Assembly (NCBI GenBank): GCA_013215505.1
Contig: JABSQZ010000001.1
Location: 602,043-666,042, forward strand
Direction: 5' to 3'
Source: Oceanospirillaceae bacterium
Lineage (GTDB): Bacteria; Pseudomonadota; Gammaproteobacteria; Pseudomonadales; Balneatricaceae
Length of the DNA: 64,000 nucleotides
The position numbers and the translations under genes are program-made. Below, piece by piece: positions 45,485-55,084 of the stretch. The notes under the pieces were generated by a model. The model saw only the letters and a program-made list of their open reading frames with translations. It made no database searches and had not been told where the DNA came from. Numbering within the stretch: the first letter of the stretch is position 1; the number at the start of each line of letters is the position of its first letter.

Positions 45485-46459
45485 TTAGTGCTCTACCTGC
45501 TTGCGCTCTTCTCTGGGGGTAATATCATAGTGGTTTTTATAGGCTGTACTAAAGTATGAGGCACTGGAGAAGCCGCACAGCAAGCCAATTTGCAAGATAG
45601 TTTTATCGCTCTGCCGCAGTAACTTACGCGCTTGGGTCAGGCGCAACTCAATGTAGTATTTAGCCGGTACATTGTGTAGATACTTTTTAAACAACCGCTC
45701 TAAATGTCGTCTCGACAACTTCACATGATGCGCCAGATCATCAGTGCTCAGCGGCTCCTCTATGTTTGCCTCCATCAGCGTCACCGCTTCAATTAGCTTC
45801 GGCTGGTTAGCGTTAATTCGCGATTTTATCGGTATCCGCTGCTGATCATCAGAGCCGCGGATGCGCTCGCAGACAAACTGTTCAGAGATAGAGGCCGCCA
45901 GATCCATATTTTGCTGTCGACCGATTAAAAATAACATCATATCCATAGCAGCCGTACCGCCACTGCAGGTATAGCGCAAGCCGTCTATTTCAAATAGCCT
46001 GTTGGTCACTTGGGTGCGGGGAAACTCTTGCTTGAGGTTTTCGATATGCCACCAGTGAATAGTGGCACGATATTTATCCAATAACCCGGCGCAGGCCAGC
46101 ACATACGAACCGGTACCTATACCGCCTATCGCCATCGAACTGCCCGCTTGCCTTTTCAACCAGTCGATAACAGCTTCATTGCCGGTACGAGCAATAGGAC
46201 TTGCGCCGCAGATAAACACTGCATCGTAGAAAGGCAGCTCCTTCAAACTGTGCTCAACTTGAATCTGCACCCCGCCACTACTGGTCACCGCTTTGCCGTC
46301 ATGACTGATCAGCGACATCGAGTAACAGTTTTCACCGCTGATCCAATTGGCCATCCGCAGCGGCTCCAGCGCTGATGAAAAGGCAATCAGCGAGAAGTTC
46401 GGCAACAGCAAGAAACCGTAACGCAGCTCCCCCTTAGTAGTTTTTTCTATTTTACTCAT
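45485..46459 (-). CDS. argR: AraC/GlxA-type regulator, ArgR (arginine catabolism)
   Basis: A transcription regulator with an N-terminal DJ-1/PfpI-like ligand domain (about 12-195; YGFLLLPNFSLIAFSSALEPLR, CGASPIAR, GGIGTGSYVLA) and a C-terminal AraC helix-turn-helix pair (LSTDDLAHHVKLSRRHLERLFKK; ILQIGLLCGFSSASYFS). The 324 residues agree with Pseudomonas aeruginosa ArgR (329), which activates aru and aot genes with arginine. ATG at 46457-46459 is used; a TTG lies four codons upstream. It diverges directly from aruC, which supports the assignment. Unrelated to the ArgR repressor of E. coli. Confidence 0.88.
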   Translation of the reverse strand: MSKIEKTTKGELRYGFLLLPNFSLIAFSSALEPLRMANWISGENCYSMSLISHDGKAVTSSGGVQIQVEHSLKELPFYDAVFICGASPIARTGNEAVIDWLKRQAGSSMAIGGIGTGSYVLACAGLLDKYRATIHWWHIENLKQEFPRTQVTNRLFEIDGLRYTCSGGTAAMDMMLFLIGRQQNMDLAASISEQFVCERIRGSDDQQRIPIKSRINANQPKLIEAVTLMEANIEEPLSTDDLAHHVKLSRRHLERLFKKYLHNVPAKYYIELRLTQARKLLRQSDKTILQIGLLCGFSSASYFSTAYKNHYDITPREERKQVEH

Positions 46460-46774
46460 GCGCAAACCCAAATCTTTAAAAATAACGGCACGAAAATCAC
46501 CTTTTACCGACGTTATTTTAAACTAAATCCGATAAAATGGCATTATTTTCCAACTCTATGTCGCTCTAATTAAATTTCACCTCTAGCTTTCCCCACACAG
46601 TGCGCTCATACTTAACTCACCGAATTTGAGATCAACCAACCCCTCGACGGTAGGTTGAATCTCGTCACTGCTTGTCGTCGCTGTAATGATGAAAAGCATG
46701 TTCAATGATAGTAGTAATATTCTGCTGGCAGCAATCTTAAAACGGCTATTGGCTAACACTTAAGGACTAAAAAA
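46460..46774. other. argR/aruC divergent control region
   Basis: 315 bp without a gene. It holds the candidate ArgR site at 46559-46579. A second, poorer look-alike (CGTCGC near 46675, with A-rich sequence about ten bases on) lies nearer aruC. The aruC ribosome binding site AAGGACT precedes its ATG by eight bases. Confidence 0.5.
46559..46579 (+). promoter_or_regulatory. Candidate ArgR operator half-site
   Basis: TGTCGC, eight bases, then AA (46559-46574, plus five trailing bases) matches the half-site TGTCGC-N8-AA-N5 that I recall for P. aeruginosa ArgR. That operator uses two direct half-sites; I can see only one good copy here. The distance to aruC is about 195 bp. Confidence 0.35.
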
Positions 46775-47995
46775 ATGACTAAGAAAAGCGTAGACCGCGC
46801 AGTTTTCGATAATGTAATGGTACCTAACTACAACCCACAACAAATGGTGCCTGTACGCGGTCTTGGTTCGCGGATCTGGGACCAGGATGACAATGAATAC
46901 ATCGATTTCGCCGGTGGTATTGCGGTTACAGCTTTAGGTCATTCACACCCGGCACTGGTGAGCACTTTAAAACAACAGGCTGAGAATTTGTGGCACTTAA
47001 GTAATGTTTTCACTAACGAGCCGGCCCTGCGTCTGGCGCAGAAGTTAACCGAAGCGACTTTTGCCGATAAAGTGTTTTTCTGCAACTCTGGTGGTGAAGC
47101 TAACGAAGCTGCTTTCAAACTGGCGCGCAAGTATAGCTACGACAATTTTGGCCCCCACAAACACGAGATCATCTCCTTTGAGCAATCCTTCCACGGTCGC
47201 TCTCTGTTCACTGTCTCCGTAGGCGGGCAAAAGAAATACCGCGAGGGCTTTGAGCCAGTGCCAGCAGGCATTACCCATCTGCCTTTTAACGATATTGAGG
47301 CGCTAAAAGCGGCAATTTCAGAGCGCACTTGCGCCGTGGTAATGGAGCCTATCCAAGGTGAAGGCGGTATCATCAATGCAGACCCTGCCTTTGTTAAAGC
47401 CGCGCGTGAACTCTGCGATGAACACAACGCCCTGTTAGTCTTTGATGAAATTCAAACCGGCGTTGGTCGTACTGGCAGCTTGTATACCTACCAGCAGCTC
47501 GGTGTCACCCCAGATATATTAACCACGGCAAAAGCCCTAGGTGGCGGATTCCCCATCGGTGCTATGCTGACAACCGACAAATGTGCCGGCAGCCTGAATT
47601 TCGGTACTCACGGCAGCACATACGGTGGCAACCCGCTGGCCTGTGCAGTCGCCGAAGTGGTAATCGATACCATTAACCAACCGCAGTTACTCTCTGGCGT
47701 GAATGCCAAGCGCAAGTTGTTTGTCGACGGTCTTGAAGCGATCAACACCAAGTACGGTATTTTTAAAGAAACCCGTGGTATGGGACTGTTAATTGGTGTT
47801 GAGCTGATTGAGAAGTGGCAGGGAAAAGCGGCGCTGTTTATGGCTGCTGCCCGTGAACAGGGATTGATGATGTTGGTGGCCGGACCTAAAGTTTTACGTA
47901 TGGCTCCATCGCTGATTATCCCAGATGAAGACATAGCCTTAGGCCTGGAAAAGCTAGATGCCGCTATCGCCAAAGTACTCGCCAGCGAAAGTTAA
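46775..47995 (+). CDS. aruC: Succinylornithine/acetylornithine aminotransferase
   Basis: PLP enzyme converting N2-succinylornithine and 2-oxoglutarate to succinylglutamate semialdehyde and glutamate in the AST pathway; it can also act in arginine synthesis as ArgD. The class III motif [12 protein letters not shown] and the PLP Lys253 in [16 protein letters not shown] are present. The 406 residues are normal. It heads the operon aruC-M20-aruF-aruG-astD-astB, divergent from argR. Context rather than sequence separates the catabolic from the biosynthetic role. Confidence 0.95.
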   Translation: MTKKSVDRAVFDNVMVPNYNPQQMVPVRGLGSRIWDQDDNEYIDFAGGIAVTALGHSHPALVSTLKQQAENLWHLSNVFTNEPALRLAQKLTEATFADKVFFCNSGGEANEAAFKLARKYSYDNFGPHKHEIISFEQSFHGRSLFTVSVGGQKKYREGFEPVPAGITHLPFNDIEALKAAISERTCAVVMEPIQGEGGIINADPAFVKAARELCDEHNALLVFDEIQTGVGRTGSLYTYQQLGVTPDILTTAKALGGGFPIGAMLTTDKCAGSLNFGTHGSTYGGNPLACAVAEVVIDTINQPQLLSGVNAKRKLFVDGLEAINTKYGIFKETRGMGLLIGVELIEKWQGKAALFMAAAREQGLMMLVAGPKVLRMAPSLIIPDEDIALGLEKLDAAIAKVLASES

Positions 47996-48016
47996 TTGTA
48001 CCCTTACTAACCGCAC

Positions 48017-48043
48017 AGCTAAGCCCCACCGTGGGTTTTAGCT
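48017..48043 (+). terminator. Hairpin between aruC and the M20 gene
   Basis: AGCTAA pairs with TTAGCT, and after a G-T pair and a mismatch CCCA pairs with TGGG around CCG. No T-run follows. It may attenuate or process the aruC transcript; the 188-bp gap before the M20 gene fits a second promoter or a processing site. Confidence 0.35.
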
Positions 48044-48183
48044 GAGCAGTTGCTGCAAGTATTTAAACTATCCAGAGTTTGCCGAAGATTATCTCTGCGG
48101 CAAATTCCAACCCGCCTAAACCAACATTTCTATTTCTGCCTACGCGGCGATGCAGTAGTCAGTCATGCAATAGGGACACCATT

Positions 48184-49443
48184 ATGTCAACCACAGACCT
48201 CAAAGATAGCGACTTCGCTCCCTGGCTAGAATGGATCGATGGGCAATACCAGCAAATGCTCGAACGCACTATCGAGTTATCACATATCAACTCCGGCAGT
48301 TTCAACCCCGAGGGGGTAAACCAAGTCGCAGCAAAACTGATCGAATACTGCCAGGTGTTAGATGCCAAAGTAGAAATTTTACCGGTTGCTCCCTTTAAGC
48401 ATATCGACAACTCTGGTGTTGAAAAAGAGTTGCCCATGGGCAATGCGGTGCGACTCAGCAAGCGCCCGGATGCCGAGTTACAGATATTCTTTTGCGGTCA
48501 CTTAGATACTGTTTTCCCGCTGGACTCGGATTTTCAAACCACTCAATGGCTGGATGACGAAACCTTAAACGGCCCCGGTGTTGCAGACCTTAAAGGTGGA
48601 CTGATGGTGATGTTGACCGCTATTGAAGCTCTGGAGCGCAGCCCCTTTGCCGATAGAATTGGCTGGGAGATTCTATTTAATCCCGATGAGGAAATCGGCT
48701 CTCAAGGCTCAGCCGGATTTATCGCCGAAGCCGCAAAAAGAGTCAATCTGGGAATGATATACGAGCCCAGCTTCCCGGATGGAAACTTCGCTGGCGCCCG
48801 TAAAGGCAGCGGCAACTTCAGTGTCATCAGCCGCGGTAAAACGGCACACGCCGGGCGCGAACATCACTTGGGCCGCAATGCGGTACGCGCCATGTGTGAC
48901 TTTATCAGTGCTCTGGACGACTTGAACGGTCAACGCGCCGGGGTCACTATCAACCCGGCATTGATAGAGGGCGGCGGCGCCAATAACGTAGTACCGGATA
49001 TGTGCCTGTCACGTTTTAACATACGTTTAGAGCAACCCGCTGATGAGCAGTGGTGCCTGGATAACATTCAGAGCATCCTCGATGAAATTAATCAGCGTGA
49101 CGGTATTTCTATAGAGATGCATGGACATTTCGGACGCAAGCCTAAAGTACTGACCCCAACCAACGAGAAGCTTTTCCAACTGGCCTGCGACTGTGGTGCA
49201 CAGCTCGGCTTGGATCTGACCTGGCTGCCAACTGGCGGTTGTTGTGACGGTAACAACTTAGCTGAGGCCGGCATCCCCAATATAGATACTTTGGGAGTAC
49301 AAGGTGGCAAAATTCACTCCAGCGATGAATACCTGAAAGTCAAAAGTTTAACAGTGCGGGCAAAACTCAGTGCCATGCTGTTAATGAAACTGGCCACCGC
49401 TGAAGATTTGAGCTGGTTAGATAAAAAAGCGCCGGCTAACTAA
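48184..49443 (+). CDS. M20 family metallohydrolase (glutamate carboxypeptidase-like) within the AST operon
   Basis: A di-zinc peptidase/amidohydrolase of 419 residues. The metal ligands are visible: His106 and Asp108 in CGHLDTVFP, bridging Asp135 in GPGVADLKGG, the Glu169-Glu170 pair in NPDEEIGS, Glu194 in IYEPS and the C-terminal His in KIHSSDEY. GHLDTVFP resembles carboxypeptidase G2-like enzymes, which release glutamate from N-acyl glutamates. It lies between aruC and aruF, where Pseudomonas has no such gene, and no AstE is in this operon. It may remove succinate from succinylglutamate; that is inference. ATG at 48184 has an AGGGACACC site; an upstream frame adds 35 dubious residues. Confidence 0.85.
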   Translation: MSTTDLKDSDFAPWLEWIDGQYQQMLERTIELSHINSGSFNPEGVNQVAAKLIEYCQVLDAKVEILPVAPFKHIDNSGVEKELPMGNAVRLSKRPDAELQIFFCGHLDTVFPLDSDFQTTQWLDDETLNGPGVADLKGGLMVMLTAIEALERSPFADRIGWEILFNPDEEIGSQGSAGFIAEAAKRVNLGMIYEPSFPDGNFAGARKGSGNFSVISRGKTAHAGREHHLGRNAVRAMCDFISALDDLNGQRAGVTINPALIEGGGANNVVPDMCLSRFNIRLEQPADEQWCLDNIQSILDEINQRDGISIEMHGHFGRKPKVLTPTNEKLFQLACDCGAQLGLDLTWLPTGGCCDGNNLAEAGIPNIDTLGVQGGKIHSSDEYLKVKSLTVRAKLSAMLLMKLATAEDLSWLDKKAPAN

Positions 49444-49444
49444 G

Positions 49445-50467
49445 ATGCTAGTTGTTCGCCCCGTGCGCTTTGACGACCTGCCGGATATTGAACATCTGGC
49501 GGTCACTGCCGGAGACAGTATGACCACCCTGCCTAATAACAGGGATCACTTAGCGCAATTGATTAACACCACCCAGCAATCACTGCAGCATTGTGTCACT
49601 GCACCCGCGGGGCAAAGTTACCACTTCGTACTAGCGGACAGTGATAGCGGTGAGTTACACGGGATTGCCGGAATTGAAGCTTGCGTCGGCTATAACAGCC
49701 CTTTCTACAGTTACCGCTGTGACCAGGCTGAACATGTCTCAACGGAATTACAAATCCAGAATACCATTGCCACACTGCGCTTGTGTCAGGACTATGAGGG
49801 AGCGTCCAGACTCTATACTTTCTTTTTACCGAGCAAAAAAGTCGGTCCGGAGAGTTTGCGATTATTGTCTCTGTGCCGGTTGATGTTTATCGGTCAGCAC
49901 TTGCAGCGCTTTAATCAATTATTGATTCTAGAGTTGCAGGGAGTGTTAGACGCCGATCGAAAATCTCCATTTTGGCAGGCACTGGGCCAGCATTTCTTCG
50001 ACATGGACTTTCATCGGGCCAATTACTTAACCGGTATTAATGCCAAGGGCTTTATTGCCGATTTAATGCCCCGCTACCCAGTCTATGTACCACTGCTTAG
50101 CGAGAGCGCCCAGCGGGTTATGGGCTGTGCGCGCCCGGATATGCAACCGGCACAAAAGTTACTCAGTGCCGAAGGGTTCTCTGAGCATGGCTATATCAGT
50201 ATTTTCGATGGTGGCCCCACCTTGCAGGCACAGACCCAACAACTGCGGAGCATCGCCAAACAGTTTGCCATTAAGGCGCTCATTGCGCAGCCAGCAACTG
50301 CAGCTAATAACAGCAAGGTATTGATCAGTAATACTTTATTACAAAATTACGCTTGTATCTACGCCGAACTCGACTTAGCCGATATTCGTTTAAGTGCCGC
50401 CCAGGCTGAGCAACTGCAGGTAAGCGATGGCGACATTTTATATATTTTGCCGCTGGCAGAAACATAA
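49445..50467 (+). CDS. aruF: Arginine N-succinyltransferase subunit alpha
   Basis: With AruG transfers succinyl from succinyl-CoA to the alpha-amino group of arginine (and ornithine), the first step of the AST pathway. AstA-family blocks are present: VRPVRFDDLPDIEHLA, IAGIEACVGYN, RLYTFFLPSK and SEHGYISIFDGGPTLQAQ. Its 340 residues equal the family length. The ATG lies 1 bp after the M20 stop, so these are tightly coupled. It is a diverged paralogue of the next gene; as in P. aeruginosa, the two probably form a heteromer. Confidence 0.93.
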   Translation: MLVVRPVRFDDLPDIEHLAVTAGDSMTTLPNNRDHLAQLINTTQQSLQHCVTAPAGQSYHFVLADSDSGELHGIAGIEACVGYNSPFYSYRCDQAEHVSTELQIQNTIATLRLCQDYEGASRLYTFFLPSKKVGPESLRLLSLCRLMFIGQHLQRFNQLLILELQGVLDADRKSPFWQALGQHFFDMDFHRANYLTGINAKGFIADLMPRYPVYVPLLSESAQRVMGCARPDMQPAQKLLSAEGFSEHGYISIFDGGPTLQAQTQQLRSIAKQFAIKALIAQPATAANNSKVLISNTLLQNYACIYAELDLADIRLSAAQAEQLQVSDGDILYILPLAET

Positions 50468-50498
50468 TTTAATAATTTATAGGACGGGAGATTCACTG

Positions 50499-51524
50499 AT
50501 GATGGTCATACGCCCAATTGAGAGCAGAGACGGCGAGGCGCTAGCCGAGCTAGCCAAAATAACTGGCCCGGGATTTACCTCTTTACAAGACAACAGTGAA
50601 GTGGTCAGCAACAAACTTACCACTGCACTGGCAGCTTTCGAGCAGCAAGACAAACGCGGTGAAGCCCTCTATCTGTTTGTCTTAGAAGACCTAGAGGAGC
50701 AGAGAATAGCCGGCATCTGTGCTATTGAAGCCGCAGTCGGCCTATCCGACCCCTGGTATAACTATCGTATAGGTACTTTAGTGCATGCCAGTAAAGAGCT
50801 GAACGTCTACAACCAGATGCAAACTTTGACGATCAGCAACGATCACACTGGCTATTCAGAGCTGTGCACTTTATTTTTGCACCCGGATTATCGGCACTCC
50901 AAAAACGGCCACTTGCTGTCTAAATGTCGCTTCATGTTTATGGCTGAATTTCCGCAGTTGTTCCATGAAAAATTGGTTGCAGAGATGCGTGGCTACTCCG
51001 ATAAAGACGGTATATCACCCTTCTGGGAAGGTCTGGGAAAACACTTCTTCTCGATTGATTTTACCACTGCCGACAAAATGTCTTCTATCGATAAGGCATT
51101 TATCGCCGAGTTGATGCCCAAGTACACTTTGTATACTAATTTACTGCCTGAAAGCGCCAGAGATGTGATTGCCCAGACCCACGAAAACACTATCCCGGCA
51201 CGTAAATTATTGGAGCGCGAAGGTATGCGTTATACCGGCTATATCGACATTTTCGATGCCGGTCCCACTTTGGAAGCTAACGTCGATGACATCCGGGCGA
51301 TCAAAGACAGCCGTTACGCCAAAGTAAAAATCACTGATCAGCCCACTACAGGCGAGCTGTATCTGGTCAGTAATACAAAATTTGAAAATTTCCGTTGCAC
51401 TATGGTCGCTATTGGCGAGATGGGCAATAACTTAATAACGATGCAAACTGAAACCGCCCAGGCACTGGGTGTAAGTGCTGGCAGTACCGTACGTATTGTC
51501 CCACTAGTCGCACAAAAGAGGTAA
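50499..51524 (+). CDS. aruG: Arginine N-succinyltransferase subunit beta
   Basis: Second AstA-family subunit (341 residues). It keeps [38 protein letters not shown] and [15 protein letters not shown], and is closer to the single AstA of enterics in these blocks (my judgement by eye). I chose the first ATG of the ATGATG pair at 50499, preceded by AGGACGGGAG; the next ATG (50502) is equally possible. It begins 31 bp after aruF and is followed by astD after 4 bp. Confidence 0.93.
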   Translation: MMVIRPIESRDGEALAELAKITGPGFTSLQDNSEVVSNKLTTALAAFEQQDKRGEALYLFVLEDLEEQRIAGICAIEAAVGLSDPWYNYRIGTLVHASKELNVYNQMQTLTISNDHTGYSELCTLFLHPDYRHSKNGHLLSKCRFMFMAEFPQLFHEKLVAEMRGYSDKDGISPFWEGLGKHFFSIDFTTADKMSSIDKAFIAELMPKYTLYTNLLPESARDVIAQTHENTIPARKLLEREGMRYTGYIDIFDAGPTLEANVDDIRAIKDSRYAKVKITDQPTTGELYLVSNTKFENFRCTMVAIGEMGNNLITMQTETAQALGVSAGSTVRIVPLVAQKR

Positions 51525-51528
51525 CTGT

Positions 51529-52995
51529 ATGTCTAATTCCGTATTTATTGATGGTGTTTGGAGTGATGGCCTGGGGGCTGCACTGACGTCATTCGACCCA
51601 GCCACCGGTGATGTTTTCTGGCAGGGAAACTGCGCCACTGAAACTCAGGTCGATCTTGCGATTAGGGCAGCTCGCGCTGCTGCGCCGGGCTGGGCCGCTA
51701 CTTCACTGGCGCAACGCTGTGCTATTGTTGAACGCTTTGGTGCCCTGATTATTGAAAACAAAGATCAGTTGGCACGTCTTATCGCCCAGGAAACCGGCAA
51801 GCCGTTTTGGGAAACTAAAACCGAAGCCGGTGCCATGGCCGGAAAAATCGGCATTTCTATTAAAGCCAATGCCGAGCGCACCGGGGATACTGAAACCGAC
51901 ATGGGTGCAGTAAGAAGCACCTTGCGGCACAAGCCACATGGAGTCGTGGCGGTGTTTGGCCCCTACAATTTTCCCGGACACTTGCCCAACGGGCACATAG
52001 TGCCGGCTATCATTGCTGGCAATAGCGTGATCTTTAAACCTAGCGAGCTGACCCCAAGAGTCGGCATGTATATGGTTGAGCTATGGCAGCAAGCAGGACT
52101 TCCCAGTGGAGTGCTGAACTTAGTACAAGGGGAAAAGGACACCGGTATAGCGCTTGCCGGTCACAAGGGGCTGGACGGCTTGTTCTTCACCGGCAGTTCT
52201 AATACCGGTGCACTGCTGCACCGCCAATTCGCCGGACAGCCAGAGAAAATATTGGCACTGGAAATGGGCGGTAATAACCCACTGATTATTGGTGAAATCA
52301 GCGATCTGCGCGCTGCGGTCAATGAAACTATCCAATCGGCATACATTACTACTGGTCAGCGCTGTGTCTGTGCCCGACGTCTGTTTGTACCTAACACTGA
52401 TCAGGGCGATCAATTCTTAGCGCTGTTGTCCAGTGCTGTCGCTGAGATAAAGGTGGGTAGCCAGTTTGCAGAACCAGCACCTTTCATGGGCAGTCTGATT
52501 TCTGAACAGGCAGCAGATAACATGGTATCGGCACAGAACAATCTAGTAGGATTAGGCGGCCAGGTATTAGTATCACTGCAGAAACTGCAACAGGGAACAG
52601 GTTTAGTCAGCGCCGGACTGATAGATGTCTCTAAGATCAACGATCTCCCGGATGAAGAACACTTCGGACCGCTGTTACAAGTCATTCGTTACGATGAGTT
52701 TAGCCAGGCAATCGTCGGCGCTAACAATACCCGTTTTGGCTTGGCAGCTGGGCTGTTTAGCGACAGCAAAGCGCAGTACCAGGAATTTTATCAGCACATC
52801 AGAGCCGGCATAGTGAACTGGAACAAACAGACCACTGGTGCCAGCTCAGCGGCTCCTTTTGGCGGTGTAGGTGCCAGTGGCAACCATAGAGCGAGTGCTT
52901 ACTACGCCGCCGACTACTGCGCTTACCCAGTAGCAGGTATGGAAACTGATACTCTGGTTATGCCCGAGACACTCTCCCCCGGTCTGTCTATTTAA
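51529..52995 (+). CDS. astD: N-succinylglutamate 5-semialdehyde dehydrogenase
   Basis: NAD-dependent aldehyde dehydrogenase that oxidises succinylglutamate semialdehyde to succinylglutamate (AruD of Pseudomonas). Catalytic Cys279 ([11 protein letters not shown]), Glu245 (ALEMGGNNP) and the oxyanion Asn147 ([14 protein letters not shown]) are all present. The 488 residues are normal. AAAGAGGTAACTGT before the ATG gives the ribosome binding site. It lies fourth of the six genes in the operon and a GC-rich hairpin separates it from astB. Confidence 0.96.
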   Translation: MSNSVFIDGVWSDGLGAALTSFDPATGDVFWQGNCATETQVDLAIRAARAAAPGWAATSLAQRCAIVERFGALIIENKDQLARLIAQETGKPFWETKTEAGAMAGKIGISIKANAERTGDTETDMGAVRSTLRHKPHGVVAVFGPYNFPGHLPNGHIVPAIIAGNSVIFKPSELTPRVGMYMVELWQQAGLPSGVLNLVQGEKDTGIALAGHKGLDGLFFTGSSNTGALLHRQFAGQPEKILALEMGGNNPLIIGEISDLRAAVNETIQSAYITTGQRCVCARRLFVPNTDQGDQFLALLSSAVAEIKVGSQFAEPAPFMGSLISEQAADNMVSAQNNLVGLGGQVLVSLQKLQQGTGLVSAGLIDVSKINDLPDEEHFGPLLQVIRYDEFSQAIVGANNTRFGLAAGLFSDSKAQYQEFYQHIRAGIVNWNKQTTGASSAAPFGGVGASGNHRASAYYAADYCAYPVAGMETDTLVMPETLSPGLSI

Positions 52996-53005
52996 TTTCA
53001 AGTTA

Positions 53006-53030
53006 GCCGCCAACTTCAATGTTTGGCGGC
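53006..53030 (+). other. Intra-operon hairpin between astD and astB
   Basis: GCCGCCAA pairs perfectly with TTGGCGGC around CTTCAATGT, 11 bp after the astD stop. No T-run of terminator length follows immediately (GCAGAAAATTTTT). It is more likely an mRNA processing or stability element. Confidence 0.5.
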
Positions 53031-53084
53031 GCAGAAAATTTTTAACCAGTGCCATCTCAACGGCACTTGTTTTTGGAGTCTAAG

Positions 53085-54419
53085 ATGAAAGCGATTGAAG
53101 CTAACTTTGACGGTTTAGTGGGACCTACTCACAATTACGCTGGATTATCATTTGGCAATGTCGCCTCACAAAAGAATCAAGCTAACCAGGCCAACCCAAA
53201 AAAGGCAGCACTTCAGGGGCTGACAAAAATGAAAGCTCTGGCGGATATGGGCCTGGTACAAGGAGTACTGGCACCCCAAGAGCGTCCGGATATTCACACC
53301 TTGCGCAAGCTGGGGTTTAGCGGCAGCGATGCCAATGTATTGCTCGAAGCTGCTAAACAGGCACCGAGGATATTGGCAACTTGTTGTTCCGCCTCCAGCA
53401 TGTGGACCGCCAATGCCGCCACTATTTCACCCAGTGCCGACACCGCGGATCAGAAAATACACTTCACTCCCGCTAACTTGAGTAATAAATTCCACCGCTC
53501 TATTGAGCACCAGGTGACTGGACGTATCCTCAAGGCGACCTTTAGCGATGAGCGGCACTTCGCCCATCACGATGCACTGCCCAGCGTCGATCACTTTGGC
53601 GATGAGGGGGCGGCCAATCACACCCGCTTTAGTCACAACTACGCTGAGCGCGGTGTGGAGTTTTTTGTCTACGGTAAACACGCTTTTGACAGCAGCCAGC
53701 CCGCGCCGAAAAAATACCCGGCCAGGCACACCATAGAGGCATCCCAGGCGGTAGCAAGATTGCACCAGTTAGATGCAGAACATGTAGTCTACGCCCAGCA
53801 AAATCCCGACATCATAGATGCGGGGGTGTTTCACAACGATGTGATAGCGGTAGGTAACGCCAATATTTTATTCTGCCACCAACAGGCATTTTTGAATCAA
53901 CAGCAGGTCAAAGCACAGCTGCGACAGAAGATGGGCGATAACTTCCATATTATTGAAGCACCCAGCTCCCAAGTCAGTGTCGAAGATGCCGTGACTAGTT
54001 ATTTATTTAACAGCCAACTGCTATCGCTGCCCTCTGGTAAAACAGTGCTGGTAATACCCCAGGAGTGCGAGAACAACCCGGCGGTTTGGCAGTACCTGCA
54101 AGCTCTGGTGCAAGGTGACAGCCCCATTGATGAGACTTTAGTCTTTGACTTAAAGCAGAGCATGGCCAATGGCGGCGGCCCGGCCTGTCTGCGTCTACGT
54201 ATCGTCATGAACGAAGCGGAACAGCGCGCTGCCAATCAGGCGACCTTTATCAATGAGCAACTATATACGCGCTTAAACACTTGGGTAGAGACACATTATC
54301 GCGATCGTCTGAGTGAGGCGGATCTGGCGGATCCACAACTGTTGAGCGAATCACGCAACGCCTTAGACCAGCTGACACAAATCCTCCAGCTGGGATCTGT
54401 CTATCCGTTTCAGCGCTAA
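53085..54419 (+). CDS. astB: N-succinylarginine dihydrolase
   Basis: Hydrolyses succinylarginine to succinylornithine, CO2 and two ammonia, releasing nitrogen from arginine. The guanidine-modifying catalytic triad is visible: Glu174 (FGDEGAANH), His250 (DAGVFHNDV) and Cys368 ([11 protein letters not shown]). These sit almost exactly at the E. coli positions (174, 248, 365). I chose ATG at 53085 ([18 protein letters not shown], 444 residues) because it follows TTGGAGTC and matches the family N-terminus. It is the last gene of the operon, closed by a strong terminator. Confidence 0.96.
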   Translation: MKAIEANFDGLVGPTHNYAGLSFGNVASQKNQANQANPKKAALQGLTKMKALADMGLVQGVLAPQERPDIHTLRKLGFSGSDANVLLEAAKQAPRILATCCSASSMWTANAATISPSADTADQKIHFTPANLSNKFHRSIEHQVTGRILKATFSDERHFAHHDALPSVDHFGDEGAANHTRFSHNYAERGVEFFVYGKHAFDSSQPAPKKYPARHTIEASQAVARLHQLDAEHVVYAQQNPDIIDAGVFHNDVIAVGNANILFCHQQAFLNQQQVKAQLRQKMGDNFHIIEAPSSQVSVEDAVTSYLFNSQLLSLPSGKTVLVIPQECENNPAVWQYLQALVQGDSPIDETLVFDLKQSMANGGGPACLRLRIVMNEAEQRAANQATFINEQLYTRLNTWVETHYRDRLSEADLADPQLLSESRNALDQLTQILQLGSVYPFQR

Positions 54420-54430
54420 CGCAGAGCATA

Positions 54431-54460
54431 AAAAAGCCGCTGCAACCGCAGCGGCTTTTT
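54431..54460. terminator. Bidirectional terminator between astB and the HAD gene
   Basis: AAAAAGCCGCTG and CAGCGGCTTTTT form a perfect 12-bp stem around CAACCG, with T-runs on both strands. It ends the arginine operon and the convergent HAD gene. Confidence 0.92.
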
Positions 54461-54474
54461 AGTATATTGCACAG

Positions 54475-55074
54475 TTAACTGGCCAAATCAGCGCTCAGCT
54501 CTGCCAGCGAGCTGTAATAATAGTCAGTCAACTCAGGCCAGCGCTGCTGATCTTTGGCAATATGTACCGTGGAAGTACCCGCTGCCCTGCCCGCCTCTAA
54601 GTCAAACCTGAAGTCCCCGACCATCACCGCATCCGTCACATTAACTTGCCACTGCTCTAACAGCTGGGTCAAGCCAACAGGATTAGGTTTGTGTGGCGCC
54701 TCATCCCGGCCAATAATATAGTCACTGTCAAAGTGCTGTGCTACGCCAATCGCCTGCAGTGAGAGCAGCGCCATCTCTTTTGTATTGCGGGTAAAAATTC
54801 CCAGCAGACAATTTTTATCCACTAGTTGTGCCAGCAGTTTTTCAACCCCAATTGCCGCCGATGCCCTGGCCGCGTAGTGAGCCTCCAGCTGATCGAGTTT
54901 TTCAGTTAGCAGTATACGCTGAGCACCTTCCGCCTCTGCGATAGTCTGCAGTATATCCGCGTTCTCCTCCATTCCCAAGGCACTCCGCATCTGCGCAAAG
55001 TCGTGCACCGGGTTGGTCAGTGTGCCATCCAGATCGAAAACCCAGGCGGTTTTACTGCGCAATCTATGACTCAT
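54475..55074 (-). CDS. HAD-superfamily phosphatase (Gph/YqaB-like)
   Basis: A small (199-residue) haloacid-dehalogenase-type hydrolase. The motif I Asp14/Asp16 is in VFDLDGTLT, motif II Thr in GIFTRNT, motif III Lys in HKPNP and motif IV in MVGDFRFDLEAG, so the active site is complete. The substrate is unknown; phosphoglycolate phosphatase-like activity is possible but unproved. ATG at 55074 has GAGAG eight bases upstream. It starts 10 bp after the stop of the AlbA_2 gene, so the two form an operon. Confidence 0.88.
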   Translation of the reverse strand: MSHRLRSKTAWVFDLDGTLTNPVHDFAQMRSALGMEENADILQTIAEAEGAQRILLTEKLDQLEAHYAARASAAIGVEKLLAQLVDKNCLLGIFTRNTKEMALLSLQAIGVAQHFDSDYIIGRDEAPHKPNPVGLTQLLEQWQVNVTDAVMVGDFRFDLEAGRAAGTSTVHIAKDQQRWPELTDYYYSSLAELSADLAS

Positions 55075-55084
55075 ATAAACTCTC

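Noticed and set aside
48184-49443. M20 gene as ArgE (acetylornithine deacetylase)
   Set aside because: The CGHLDTVFP start and context fit carboxypeptidase G2-like enzymes better, and an arginine catabolic operon is an odd place for ArgE; not excluded without a search.
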